Translations under genes and position numbers: made by a program
In this document: positions 1 through 8,269 of the stretch, piece by piece
Position numbering within the stretch: the first letter of the stretch is position 1
Layout: every line of letters begins with the position of its first letter
Notes under the pieces: model-generated
Seen by the model: the letters and a program-made list of their open reading frames with translations, nothing else
Told to the model about the DNA's origin: nothing
Databases searched by the model: none
Assembly (NCBI GenBank): GCA_016710075.1
Contig: JADJLO010000030.1
Coordinates: forward strand, 1-43,945
Length of the DNA stretch: 43,945 nt
Source: Acidobacteriota bacterium
GTDB lineage: Bacteria > Acidobacteriota > Blastocatellia > RBC074
Reading direction: 5' to 3'

Positions 1-115
1 AATCCTATTCTCTCCCGCCAGGACCCTCTTTGACAGCCCGGGTGGTGTGCAATAAACTGGCTGGAGCAAATGGACGGTAATTTATTTGATCGGGCCTGAG
101 GGCTTAGACAGGAGT
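1..115. other. Leader of rseP, no recognisable gene
   Basis: In many bacteria dxr ends just before rseP. I translated the three forward frames and each meets a stop within this stretch without a segment I recognise as the Dxr C-terminus. It holds only the region before the probable rseP start at 116; a GGAG at 111-114 is too close to that ATG to be a good ribosome site. Confidence 0.4.
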
Positions 116-1514
116 ATGAGTTGGGTATTGTCGCTTTTGTAGTCATCCTTTGTGCGATGATCGTGATCCACGAGTTTGGTCATTTCATCGTAGCGAAAAT
201 GCTGGGCATCTCCGTTGAGACGTTCTCGGTGGGTTTTGGCCCGAGGATTCTGGGATTCAGGATCGGTGAGACCGATTACCGCGTCAGTGCGATTCCGCTT
301 GGAGGCTATGTCAAATTCCGCGGAGAGAACCTTGAAATGATCCAGGGCGAAAGCGAGGGTTCGATCGATAACCCGGTTCCTCGCCCGCCAAATGGAAGAG
401 GTTTTTGGTAGCGATAGCCGGGCCGGTCTTCAACATTGCGACGGAGCTGCTAATCCCGGCGATAGGATCATAGTTCCCGGATTCCGTGACAGCGCCGACC
501 AGGTGCAGCAGCCGGTCATCGGACGTGTCATACAGAGTTCAGCGGCCGAGCAATCAGGGCTGCTTCCCGGCGACAGAATCATTGCATACCATGGCCGTGT
601 CAATCCGACATGGCGCGACATCGAGCTCGATGTCATGCTCCGGCCTGATGAAGATATACCGGTTGCAGTCGAGCGCAACGGACAGGATCACGCTCAATCT
701 CAAACCCCACAGGCAGGCAATTCAGCAAGGAGATGGTCGGGGAATCCGGGTATCGAGCCCTCATTGCATTGAACAATGTTCGCGTACTGAGATCAGGTCA
801 GGGATGCCCGCCGAGCAGGCGGGAATCAAGGCTGGAGATACGATACTGGCCATCAACGGTCAGCCGGTAACGGCCTGGCACCAGTTCAAGGATGCGCTCA
901 GAAACAGCAACGGCCAACCGGTCGACCTGAAAGTTCAGAGGAATGGGACAGTATCAGATTTGCGGGCGACGCCTGTCTTGCAGGATGGTGAATACCGCCT
1001 GGGATTTGCCCCGGACCTTTCGATCATTGTTAAGACAAACTCTTTCGCCACGGCAATTCGATACGGCTGGGAATACAACTGGATGTGGATGCGCCTGACC
1101 GGCGTCGCATTCAAGCAGATTTTCAACGGTCGCAGATCGGCCAGGGACGCCGTTGGCGGCCCCGTCAAGATCGCCCAGGAGACCATCAATACCTATGACG
1201 TGGCGGGATGGTCCGGAACCATCAAATTGATGGGCATGCTCAGCCTGAACCTTGGCATTTTCAACCTGCTTCCGATACCGGTGCTCGACGGCGGGGTCAT
1301 CCTTCTGATCATCGTTGAAGGATTGATGGGACTCGTCGGCATGACGCTGACCATGAATTTCCGCGAACGTTTTCAACAGGTCGGTTTCGTCCTCGTGCTG
1401 CTGCTCATGGGATTCGTCTTCATCAACGATTTCGTCAATCTCGGCAAGAGCTGGTTCAACAAACCGGCGGCTCAGGAACAGCAATTGGAGCAGAAATCAC
1501 CTCCACCGAAATAA
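116..1514 (+). pseudogene. rseP: Site-2 protease RseP (M50), broken by several frameshifts
   Basis: RseP is a membrane zinc protease that cuts anti-sigma factors within the membrane after DegS-type cleavage. The zinc motif HEFGH is encoded at 169-183. A GPVFNI segment lies at about 420-440, two PDZ domains at about 505-690 and 800-1000, and the second zinc-ligand region NLLPIPVLDGG at about 1264-1296. Successive parts lie in different frames: ATG 116 opens in frame 2, HEFGH is in frame 1, KWKRFLVAIAG (from 390) in frame 3, PDZ1 in frame 2, then short pieces in frames 3 and 1, then everything after about 790 in frame 3. Each piece is well conserved and no internal stop is left once frames are joined, so these are pure indels. 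Sequencing or assembly error near a contig edge is the likeliest cause; a young pseudogene is the alternative. The last 720 bases are clean. Confidence 0.85.
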
Positions 1515-1532
1515 ACTACAATAATCTTCACG

Positions 1533-1568
1533 AAAAGGGCTGTTCATTATTTGAACAGCCCTTTTTTT
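1533..1568 (+). terminator. Rho-independent terminator after rseP
   Basis: A perfect 10-bp stem, GGGCTGTTCA with TGAACAGCCC, has a 5-nt loop TTATT. It extends through an A/T-rich base and is followed by a run of seven T. It lies 19 nt after the rseP stop. Confidence 0.92.
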
Positions 1569-1616
1569 GCGCCTTTTTTAGTTTGACAACCATCTTCGAT
1601 AAACCTCGGTTGGGGA

Positions 1617-1645
1617 TTGACCCGAACAAATCAAGAGTTTAGAGT
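1617..1645 (+). promoter_or_regulatory. Candidate sigma-70 promoter for the APC permease
   Basis: TTGACC at 1617-1622 and TAGAGT at 1640-1645 are separated by 17 nt and lie downstream of the rseP terminator and about 50 nt before the permease start. The -10 matches the consensus at four of six positions, so this is only a candidate. Confidence 0.35.
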
Positions 1646-1697
1646 TACGCCACATTATTTCCGCATACCGAAGTATAAAATTATCAGGAGGCTATGA

Positions 1698-3197
1698 ATG
1701 GCAAATCTGTTCATCAGAAAGTCAATTGCTGATCTGAAGGCTGAGGCGGAAGTGGGTGGTGAGCACACACTGAAGCGCACATTATCGGCGCTCAATCTCA
1801 CGACACTCGGTATCGGCGCAATCATCGGCGCCGGTATTTTCGTCCTGACAGGTCATGCCGCGGCGGCCAATGCCGGGCCGGCAATTGCGCTTTCATTCGT
1901 TCTCGGCGGCATCGTCTGCGCGTTTGCGGGGCTTTGTTACGCCGAGATGGCGTCGACTGTGCCGATCGCGGGCAGCGCATATACATACGCGTATGCGACC
2001 ATGGGCGAGTTTATCGCCTGGCTCATCGGCTGGGATCTGATTCTGGAATATTCGCTTGGCGCAGTGACTGTGGCAATCGGTTGGTCCGGCTACGTGGTGA
2101 GCTTTTTAGGCAAGAATCTCGGGATTCACATTCCGGAAGCATACGCCGGCGCACCCTATGCATTCGACCCGGCAACCGGCTGGACTTCCACGGGAGGCGT
2201 CATCAATCTGCCCGCGATGGTCATCATAGCGATCGTCACCATATTACTGGTCATTGGCATCGAGGAATCGGCGAATGTCAACTCGGTGATAGTGATCATC
2301 AAGGTGGCGATAGTCCTCTTCTTCATCATCGCCGGGATCGCCTTCGTTTCGACCGGCAACTGGGTGACGGCAGGAAATCCGGCCGGAAACTTCATCCCAC
2401 CCAATAATGGCACTTTCGGCGAATTCGGGTGGAGCGGCATCCTGCGAGGCGCCGGAGTCGTCTTCTTCGCCTACATCGGTTTTGACGCCGTCTCGACGGC
2501 GGCCCAGGAGGCGCGCAACCCTCAGAAAGACATGCCAAGGGGCATTCTCGGATCGCTCGTCATCTGCACGATATTATATGTGCTGGTGGCCATCGTTCTC
2601 GCAGGCGTGGTTCCGTACGACAAGCTCAACGTACCCGATCCGATCGCCGTCGGCATCGATGCACTGAGCCTGAAACTGCCGGGAGCACTGGTCAAAACCA
2701 TGGTTCCGATGGTCAAGCTCGGCGCCATCGCCGGACTGAGTTCCGTGATCCTCGTGATGCTCCTCGGACAGACGAGAATATTCTTCTCCATGTCCAAGGA
2801 CGGGCTGCTGCCTGACGCCGTGGCCAAGATCCATCACCGCTTCCGCACGCCATACATCACAACGGTCATCACCGGCATCATCGTCATGATCGCGGCAGGG
2901 TTTCTGCCGATCGGACTGGTTGGAGAACTGGTCAGCATCGGCACTCTCTTCGCGTTCACGGTCGTCTGCGTGGGAGTTCTGGTCCTTCGCATCACACAGC
3001 CCGGAGTCGAGCGTCCTTTCAAGACCCCCGCGGTCTGGTTCGTGGCGCCCGCCGGGGCTCTCTCCGCAATATTCCTCATGTCAGGATTGCCGAGAGATAC
3101 CTGGATCCGTCTGGTCATCTGGATGGCCATAGGTCTCTTGATCTATTTCGTCTATGGCATGCGCAACAGCAAGCTGTCTCATCCGGCAGGAAAGTAA
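1698..3197 (+). CDS. APC-family amino acid permease (cationic amino acid transporter type)
   Basis: A 499-residue inner-membrane amino acid transporter with about 12-14 hydrophobic segments. The N-terminal region shows the APC helix-1 signature (GIGAIIGAGIFVLTG, residues about 37-51), followed by GPAIALSFVLGGIVCAF and the helix-3 AEMASTVPIAGSAYTYAY segment typical of the bacterial CAT group (YfnA/GkApcT-like). The start ATG at 1698 has AGGAGG at 1686-1691 with 6 nt spacing; an out-of-frame ATG at 1694 is ignored. The gene is a single transcription unit between the rseP terminator and a convergent hairpin. Substrate cannot be fixed from sequence; members carry arginine, lysine or other amino acids. 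Confidence 0.93.
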   Translation: MANLFIRKSIADLKAEAEVGGEHTLKRTLSALNLTTLGIGAIIGAGIFVLTGHAAAANAGPAIALSFVLGGIVCAFAGLCYAEMASTVPIAGSAYTYAYATMGEFIAWLIGWDLILEYSLGAVTVAIGWSGYVVSFLGKNLGIHIPEAYAGAPYAFDPATGWTSTGGVINLPAMVIIAIVTILLVIGIEESANVNSVIVIIKVAIVLFFIIAGIAFVSTGNWVTAGNPAGNFIPPNNGTFGEFGWSGILRGAGVVFFAYIGFDAVSTAAQEARNPQKDMPRGILGSLVICTILYVLVAIVLAGVVPYDKLNVPDPIAVGIDALSLKLPGALVKTMVPMVKLGAIAGLSSVILVMLLGQTRIFFSMSKDGLLPDAVAKIHHRFRTPYITTVITGIIVMIAAGFLPIGLVGELVSIGTLFAFTVVCVGVLVLRITQPGVERPFKTPAVWFVAPAGALSAIFLMSGLPRDTWIRLVIWMAIGLLIYFVYGMRNSKLSHPAGK

Positions 3198-3210
3198 GTG
3201 TTAGTGGTCC

Positions 3211-3259
3211 GTTGTCAGTTGTCGGTGCCAAATGTTTTATTAAACCGGCAACTGACAAC
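3211..3259. terminator. Convergent-gene hairpin made of GTTGTCA-type repeats
   Basis: Arms 3211-3226 and 3244-3259 pair over 16 bp with one G-T wobble, around a 17-nt loop. It fills the gap between two convergent genes and probably stops transcription from both sides, although no long T run follows. The arm sequence GTTGTCAGTTGTC has a 7-nt period and recurs at 28666-28685. Confidence 0.6.
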
Positions 3260-3272
3260 TGGCAACTGCTCC

Positions 3273-4307
3273 TCACACTGTTTTCGTCACTTTTGACAAC
3301 GATCTAGGCTTATCGGGACTGAGGCCTTTTGTTTTCGCCAGCAGCGCGGCGAAGAGTTGAGCCGGGATGATGTAGGGAATCGGAGTGAGCATCTCCTCGA
3401 TGCGTTGAGGAATCCTCAGACCTCTGGAGCCTTGATCGAGCACCGACGGCTCGCTGGAAATGACAATGGTCTCGGCTCCGATGCCGCTTAGTTTGGCCAC
3501 AAGCTCCTTCATGCCTTTAAGAGTCGGTCCGGGCGGGGCGAAGATGAAGACAGGGAATCCCCGGTCGACCATCGCAATCGGGCCGTGAAGAAAATCGGCG
3601 CCCGAGAATCTTTCCGCAACCACATAACATGTTTCCATCAGCTTGATGGCGAATTCGTAGGCGTTGGCGTAATTGAGACCGCGGCCGACGACGACGCAAT
3701 TTTCCATGAAGGCGTAGCGCTCGACCATCTCCTCGACCTGTGGTTTGAGCTTGAGAGATTCCGCGGCGAGGTCCGGAAGCCTTTCGACTTCCATCCGCTG
3801 TTTGCCGAGACTCAGGGCATTGGCGAGAAGATGGAAGATGAGCAGTTGTCCGGTGTAGGTTTTGGTTGCGGCCACGCTTTTCTCCCTGCCGGCATGAATC
3901 AGAAATGTCTCATCCGCCAGCCCTGCCATCGTCGAGCCCGCTTCATTGGTGATCGCCAGTGTCGTCGCACCGCAACGCTTCGAGTTCTCCAGAACCAGAT
4001 TGATATCCTCCCCCTCTCCGGACTGTGAAATCCCTATGACCAGCGAGTCTTTCAGATCCAGTTTCGATTTGTAGAGGGTATGAACTGCCGGCGCGGCGAG
4101 CGATACCGGAATGCCAGTGGTCATCTCCAGAATGTAGCGACCGAAGAGAGCCGCATTGTCGGAACTGCCTCGCGCGACAAGGACAATCAGCCGTGGGTGG
4201 GCGTCTTTTATTGCCGCGGCAAAACGGGCAATTTTTTTAGATTCGCGCCTGATTGTCTTTTCAATCGCTTCAGGCTGCTGTTCGATCTCTGCCAGCATGA
4301 GGGACAT
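3273..4307 (-). CDS. SIS-domain aminosugar-phosphate isomerase/deaminase (GlmS-C / NagB-II like)
   Basis: Two SIS domains without the glutaminase domain of GlmS, 344 residues. Such stand-alone proteins are glucosamine-6-phosphate deaminases (NagB-II) or related sugar-phosphate enzymes. Visible family features are the RGSSDNA loop, GISQSGEGEDI, AITNEAGSTMA, EKSVAATKTYTGQ and the C-terminal tail DKPRSLSKVTKTV, which mirrors the PRNLAKSVTVE tail of GlmS. I chose ATG 4307 because AGGAGA lies 10 nt upstream (4318-4323); a TTG at 4340 would add 11 residues but has no ribosome site. It lies downstream of the DUF4127/GH84-like gene on the same strand, separated by a MITE-like element. The shared amino-sugar theme suggests glycan turnover, but this is inference. 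Confidence 0.85.
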   Translation of the reverse strand: MSLMLAEIEQQPEAIEKTIRRESKKIARFAAAIKDAHPRLIVLVARGSSDNAALFGRYILEMTTGIPVSLAAPAVHTLYKSKLDLKDSLVIGISQSGEGEDINLVLENSKRCGATTLAITNEAGSTMAGLADETFLIHAGREKSVAATKTYTGQLLIFHLLANALSLGKQRMEVERLPDLAAESLKLKPQVEEMVERYAFMENCVVVGRGLNYANAYEFAIKLMETCYVVAERFSGADFLHGPIAMVDRGFPVFIFAPPGPTLKGMKELVAKLSGIGAETIVISSEPSVLDQGSRGLRIPQRIEEMLTPIPYIIPAQLFAALLAKTKGLSPDKPRSLSKVTKTV

Positions 4308-4343
4308 ATCTTGGGATTCTCCTGATTCAATCTGACTCAATTA

Positions 4344-4472
4344 ACTGATGTTACGCAAATAAGTATTTCTGAATCGGTTTGACACGTTCTTTTGAAGTAA
4401 TTCAAACAGCCGGCGAAGCGGGTTGTGGGCTAGTCAAATCAAAATAAAGAATATTCCGTGCGTAACATCAGT
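4344..4472. mobile_element. MITE-like inverted-repeat element, 129 bp
   Basis: Perfect 14-bp terminal inverted repeats ACTGATGTTACGCA (4344-4357) and TGCGTAACATCAGT (4459-4472) bound a non-coding 129-bp stretch. The inner parts of the arms match imperfectly out to 40 nt, both ending in TTTGAC/GTCAAA at symmetrical places (4378-4383 and 4433-4438). A second copy of one end occurs at 26782-26795. No obvious target duplication is seen. It separates the SIS gene from the upstream DUF4127/GH84-like gene. Confidence 0.65.
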
Positions 4473-4487
4473 GATTTAAACGAACAC

Positions 4488-7259
4488 TTATCTCGATTTG
4501 AATTTATCGAGCACAGTCTGAGCCCGTGCGATCAATTCAGCAAGCTCTGCGCGAAGCAGACCTCTTTCGGGTGTGCCGTTTAACTGTTCAATTGCAGATC
4601 GTAAATCAGCCAGTTTCCGTGCGGCGGAAACCGGGCTGTTTTTGATGTAGATGGCGCTCAGTGGATTATCACGGCTGCAATCGCCGACAACCTGAGCCCA
4701 CGAGCGGATCCCGTTCCGGCTGCGCTCATCAAACAAGAGATTGAGAGTTTGATCGAATGACGATCTGGAATTGTACGATGCAGGCTCCCAGGCGAATTCG
4801 GCAAAAGAGGGAAGCAGCATGAGGCTCATTCTGGTTTGTTGTGACAGCCTGGCGGAAACACCTTCAGCCGACGAGCCGGGGTTGTGGTAGCTTCCCGGCA
4901 ATAGATTGAGGCACTGAGTCGATTCCGTCCTGGAATTCCCGGATAATGCCGTCACTGAAACTATTCTCTTGTTCAGAAGCGACGAGGATTCGCCGGTGAT
5001 TGTATCGTCGACTATGACCAATTCAATATCGGGTGAAATGGCCTGTGCAATTTCGCTGACATATTTATCTTCCGGTGCGGCGGATCTCAGGATGACTGAC
5101 AGCCTCGACTCAGGAGATCTCGCCTGAAGCGAGGATCTGATTCTGGCGATCAATGCAGCATCTTCACTGATTCTGGTCGGGTCGCCCGTCGATTCAAAAT
5201 CCAGGGCGAAGCTCCTGACGCCCCCCTGCAGCAATTGACTGATTTCATTCTCGATTTCTTCGACAGGCGTGATCGACGCAGCCTTGAAGACATAAACAAG
5301 TTCGACGAAATTGGCATTTGCGGCCCTGATCAGTTCGGCGATTTTTTCGGGCTTGTAGCCATTGCCGAAGAAATAGAGCCTGTTGAGTCTCAGCCGCCCG
5401 AGCAACTGCATCATTTCAAGGCGGTCGCGGTGAGTCATTCGAGAGATCGCCCGGTCCTCGATCAATGCGCGGTATTTGAGTGCCGGCGATTCAGTTAACT
5501 GGAAATCTTCTGCAATCCTGCCTTCCAATCCCATTCGTTCAAGCCTTGCCAGCGCGTTGAAGGCCCCTTCGTTTGCGGCTGCGAGGATCTCTATTTTACG
5601 GGTTGATCGTGTTCTCTTGCTGCGAATTGAATAACCCTGATCCGATGAGAGCTGAGGGGCATTTTTTGGCGAGACCCTGATGGACATTTCAACCAACTCG
5701 GCATCCGATCTGAAAGACAGCCAGTTGATCATCGACCACCGGCGACTGATCCGATCATCGACGTCATCACTGGTCAGCTCCCAGGATGTGTTCGCCTTGA
5801 TTTGAGAGGTCGGCTGACTACCCAGAAAGACAAGGTAGACCGAAGGCCTGACGAAGACCTCCTGGGCTGGCGCACCGGGCGCCCTGAATAATTTCAACTG
5901 AAGCCTCTGAATCATGCGGACTTCAAGCTGCGCCCGTTCGCCGGTGGTGAGAAGGAAGGCGTGCAGATTCCGGCGAAACTGTTCTGTAAAAATTTCGTCA
6001 GAAATCACTTTGATCCGGTCCAAAACCGAGGCTTCCTGTAGATTTTCCTGCCCTGGGCGCACTTTCAAGGGGAAAGCCCAGTCGCTTAAGTATTGTCCCA
6101 ACTGGAGCGATACCTGGGCACGATCTATTCGCATGACCCTGTCTAGATCGTCGCGAAGAAATCTGATCGAGATCTGAAACGAGCATGCCTGGGCGATCGA
6201 TTCTGCCGCTGCAAGCTCAAGCTTAGCTCCGACAATGTCAGATGATGCGTAGGAGGTCAGTTTATCGAGCAGTTTTTTCTCGCGGAGTTTCGTCAAGAGC
6301 TTGTCTTTTGAAGCTGCGGATTCCGAAAGATCGAGGACTGCGACTCTGACATTTCTTTCCAGGCTCTGGGCTATTGCCGAGGCAAAGGCGGCTCTGGTCT
6401 GATCATCGGTCTCATGTGTGTGAATGAAGAGAAGAACCTCCACGTTGCGCGCGGCTTCGGAGGTTTGAGGAATCTCGGTGGCGCCCATCAGCGTTATCTG
6501 ATCAGTAATCAGACGCGAGGCTGCACCGTCGGGCTTTGACGAATAAACAGGCAATAGTTTTGGTGAGTATCCGAACCGGCGATTCGTCATTCTCGTCAAA
6601 AGGGCTATCGCAGCGGTCTCGGTCGTGTTTGTCAACGCAACCTTCGAATTCAGTTTGAGCGACTCTATGCGATTGCGAATCTGAGCAGAAACAGACTCAT
6701 CTCCCTGACCCGCCGCAATCAACAGGTAGTCCGGAAATCCGCCGGCGACCGACTCCATAAGCGAGGAGACCAGGTCTTCCGATGTCTGCGAGAGAGTGAC
6801 AAAACCATAAACCTGCAGCCCCGGGCGCTGTCCGCGCATGAGCCCGATCAGTTCCTGCGCACCACTCCGCTTTTGCGAGAAGGCATCGAACGAGATGACG
6901 GCGCCGTCGATGTCGTCATAATCGAGATCGCCCGCCCACTCAAGCAGCTTGCCGGCATCCCCAATCAATCTGTCTGATGGCAGGACCAGATCATGATCGG
7001 AAACAGCCGCAATCATTCGAGTCATCTGAGTTGAGGTTGGAAGATCGTCGCCCGGGATAAGCAGAAACTTGCCCGCAAAATAATCCCTCCGGACAGGACG
7101 CAATACGGGTCGTCGCTGGGCAAATGATTCAGGCGGATATTGAAAAAGAGGCTCAGAAAACAGGCGAAATAAACGAAACAAAGGAATATTTTTCGGACTT
7201 TCATTGGATTGGATCTTCCATGCAGGCGAATCACCGGAATGATACCGGGTTTGCCGCAT
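4488..7259 (-). CDS. DUF4127-like domain fused to a GH84-like (O-GlcNAcase type) barrel
   Basis: A 923-residue protein in three parts. Residues about 63-470 resemble DUF4127: the first strand KFLLIPGDDLPT, DGAVISFDAF, the TNTTETAAIALLTRMTNRRFG stretch, and KLTSYASSDIVGAKLELA, which corresponds to the family's AGWNTAGNTLG block. Residues about 520-585 look like the small domain before GH84/GH20 barrels (GYSIRS, then AANEGAFNALARLERM). Residues about 595-845 follow the GH84 pattern: ALKYRALIED, MTHRDRLEMMQLLG, LLQGGVRSFALDFES and FAEFAWEPASYNSRSSFDQTL. The GH84 catalytic Asp pair (FDD) is replaced by FES at 688-690 and the EGFYG motif is absent, so classical activity is doubtful. The start is uncertain: no strong ribosome site precedes 7259, and a signal-peptide-like segment lies in another frame (ATG 7204). 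The protein is probably exported or periplasmic. Confidence 0.8.
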   Translation of the reverse strand: MRQTRYHSGDSPAWKIQSNESPKNIPLFRLFRLFSEPLFQYPPESFAQRRPVLRPVRRDYFAGKFLLIPGDDLPTSTQMTRMIAAVSDHDLVLPSDRLIGDAGKLLEWAGDLDYDDIDGAVISFDAFSQKRSGAQELIGLMRGQRPGLQVYGFVTLSQTSEDLVSSLMESVAGGFPDYLLIAAGQGDESVSAQIRNRIESLKLNSKVALTNTTETAAIALLTRMTNRRFGYSPKLLPVYSSKPDGAASRLITDQITLMGATEIPQTSEAARNVEVLLFIHTHETDDQTRAAFASAIAQSLERNVRVAVLDLSESAASKDKLLTKLREKKLLDKLTSYASSDIVGAKLELAAAESIAQACSFQISIRFLRDDLDRVMRIDRAQVSLQLGQYLSDWAFPLKVRPGQENLQEASVLDRIKVISDEIFTEQFRRNLHAFLLTTGERAQLEVRMIQRLQLKLFRAPGAPAQEVFVRPSVYLVFLGSQPTSQIKANTSWELTSDDVDDRISRRWSMINWLSFRSDAELVEMSIRVSPKNAPQLSSDQGYSIRSKRTRSTRKIEILAAANEGAFNALARLERMGLEGRIAEDFQLTESPALKYRALIEDRAISRMTHRDRLEMMQLLGRLRLNRLYFFGNGYKPEKIAELIRAANANFVELVYVFKAASITPVEEIENEISQLLQGGVRSFALDFESTGDPTRISEDAALIARIRSSLQARSPESRLSVILRSAAPEDKYVSEIAQAISPDIELVIVDDTITGESSSLLNKRIVSVTALSGNSRTESTQCLNLLPGSYHNPGSSAEGVSARLSQQTRMSLMLLPSFAEFAWEPASYNSRSSFDQTLNLLFDERSRNGIRSWAQVVGDCSRDNPLSAIYIKNSPVSAARKLADLRSAIEQLNGTPERGLLRAELAELIARAQTVLDKFKSR

Positions 7260-7290
7260 TTCAGCCTTTTGGTTTGTTTCGTTTATTTCG
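7165..7290. repeat. 18-bp inverted repeat CGAAATAAACGAAACAAA
   Basis: Arms at 7165-7182 and 7273-7290 are perfect reverse complements around a 90-nt spacer. They straddle the 5' end of the DUF4127/GH84-like gene, with one arm inside the reading frame. The motif GTTTCGTTTATTTCGT is shared with the long hairpin at 13658-13767, so it belongs to a dispersed intergenic repeat family. Confidence 0.7.
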
Positions 7291-7313
7291 TAATTTTCTT
7301 ATTCAGATTCAGA

Positions 7314-8210
7314 TCAGCCTCTAGGCCTGACGCGGCGCGGTTTATCAGCAGGCATCGGCGTCGAACCTTTGATTCTGTTGTAATCGTTGGTATTGAGAAT
7401 TCCGCGAGCATCGGTTCCCTTGAGGTAATCGCCAATCTCACGTCGTGTATTCTGAGCGCGCTCGGCAGCCGGGGGATGGCTCGCCAGAATCGAACCGACG
7501 GAGTTAGGCTGGCTTTGGCTGATCTGGGCGAGAGTTTCAAACATCTGCACCATTCCGGCCGTGTTGTAGCCTGATCGGTCAAGTTCATACAAGCCAAGGT
7601 AGTCGGCCTCGCGCTCAGCGTCGCGGCTGTGCTTCATCAGATATCCGCCGGCGATGAGATTGCCCGCAAGTTCGCCGATGCTGGCGCCCGTCCGGCCTCC
7701 GAGAACTGCGCCCGCAATCTGGGCAATACCCGCAAGAGTCCCGTATTTATTGGCTCTTTTGACGTTTTCGAGTCCGTGACGTCCGACGATGTGCCCAATC
7801 TCGTGCCCCAGCACGCTTGCCAACTGCGCTTCATTCTGAGTCACTGCGAGCAATCCCGTATGGACATAGACCTTACCGCCAAGCGTGGCAAAGGCATTCA
7901 CCGATTTGTCGTCAACTACATAGAACTGCCAGGGTATATTCGGGCGCAGAGAATTGCGTGCCAGCTTCCGCCCAATCGATGTAACGTAATTATTGATCGT
8001 CGGATCCTGCACCAGACGCATCTGCTTGAGAACCTCGGCGTGAACCTGGTCTCCGAGCTTCATTTCATCCGCTTCCGACAGATATCCCTCATTCGAATAT
8101 CTGCGTTCGCGGAACTTGTCATAGGGATTCTGGGCAAAAGCCGTGTTGACAAGAGAAAATCCGAGCAATGCAAAAGTAATTAATACCTGATATCTAAACG
8201 ATGATTTCAT
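7314..8210 (-). CDS. Secreted M48-family metalloprotease (BepA/LoiP-like)
   Basis: A 298-residue zinc metalloprotease. Residues 1-26 are a signal peptide ending NTAFA. The zinc motif HEIGH is at residues 136-140, preceded by VYVHTGLL and NEAQLASVLG, and the third-ligand helix is in SRDAEREADYLG. Homologues act in the periplasm on misfolded outer-membrane proteins or assembly intermediates; there is no TPR domain like that of BepA. ATG 8210 is chosen because GGAGG lies 7 nt upstream (8218-8222) and because it gives a clean signal peptide; a longer frame to 8267 would place charged residues ahead of it. It precedes the DUF4127/GH84-like gene by about 50 nt on the same strand, so both are probably cotranscribed. 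Confidence 0.92.
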   Translation of the reverse strand: MKSSFRYQVLITFALLGFSLVNTAFAQNPYDKFRERRYSNEGYLSEADEMKLGDQVHAEVLKQMRLVQDPTINNYVTSIGRKLARNSLRPNIPWQFYVVDDKSVNAFATLGGKVYVHTGLLAVTQNEAQLASVLGHEIGHIVGRHGLENVKRANKYGTLAGIAQIAGAVLGGRTGASIGELAGNLIAGGYLMKHSRDAEREADYLGLYELDRSGYNTAGMVQMFETLAQISQSQPNSVGSILASHPPAAERAQNTRREIGDYLKGTDARGILNTNDYNRIKGSTPMPADKPRRVRPRG

Positions 8211-8269
8211 TCCTTTTCCTCCGGTTCCGGCCGATTTATCCAGCCGATGAGTGGGCTTTGTTTGCACCC

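Noticed and set aside
486..1514. A 342-codon frame in the rseP region read as its own gene
   Set aside because: Its first about 60 codons are not protein-like, and the rest is the C-terminal part of RseP, so it is one piece of a frameshifted gene.
7209..7574. A 121-codon plus-strand frame over the start of the DUF4127/GH84-like and M48 genes
   Set aside because: It is antisense to well-supported genes, and its hydrophobic start comes from the GTTTCGTTTATTTCG repeat.
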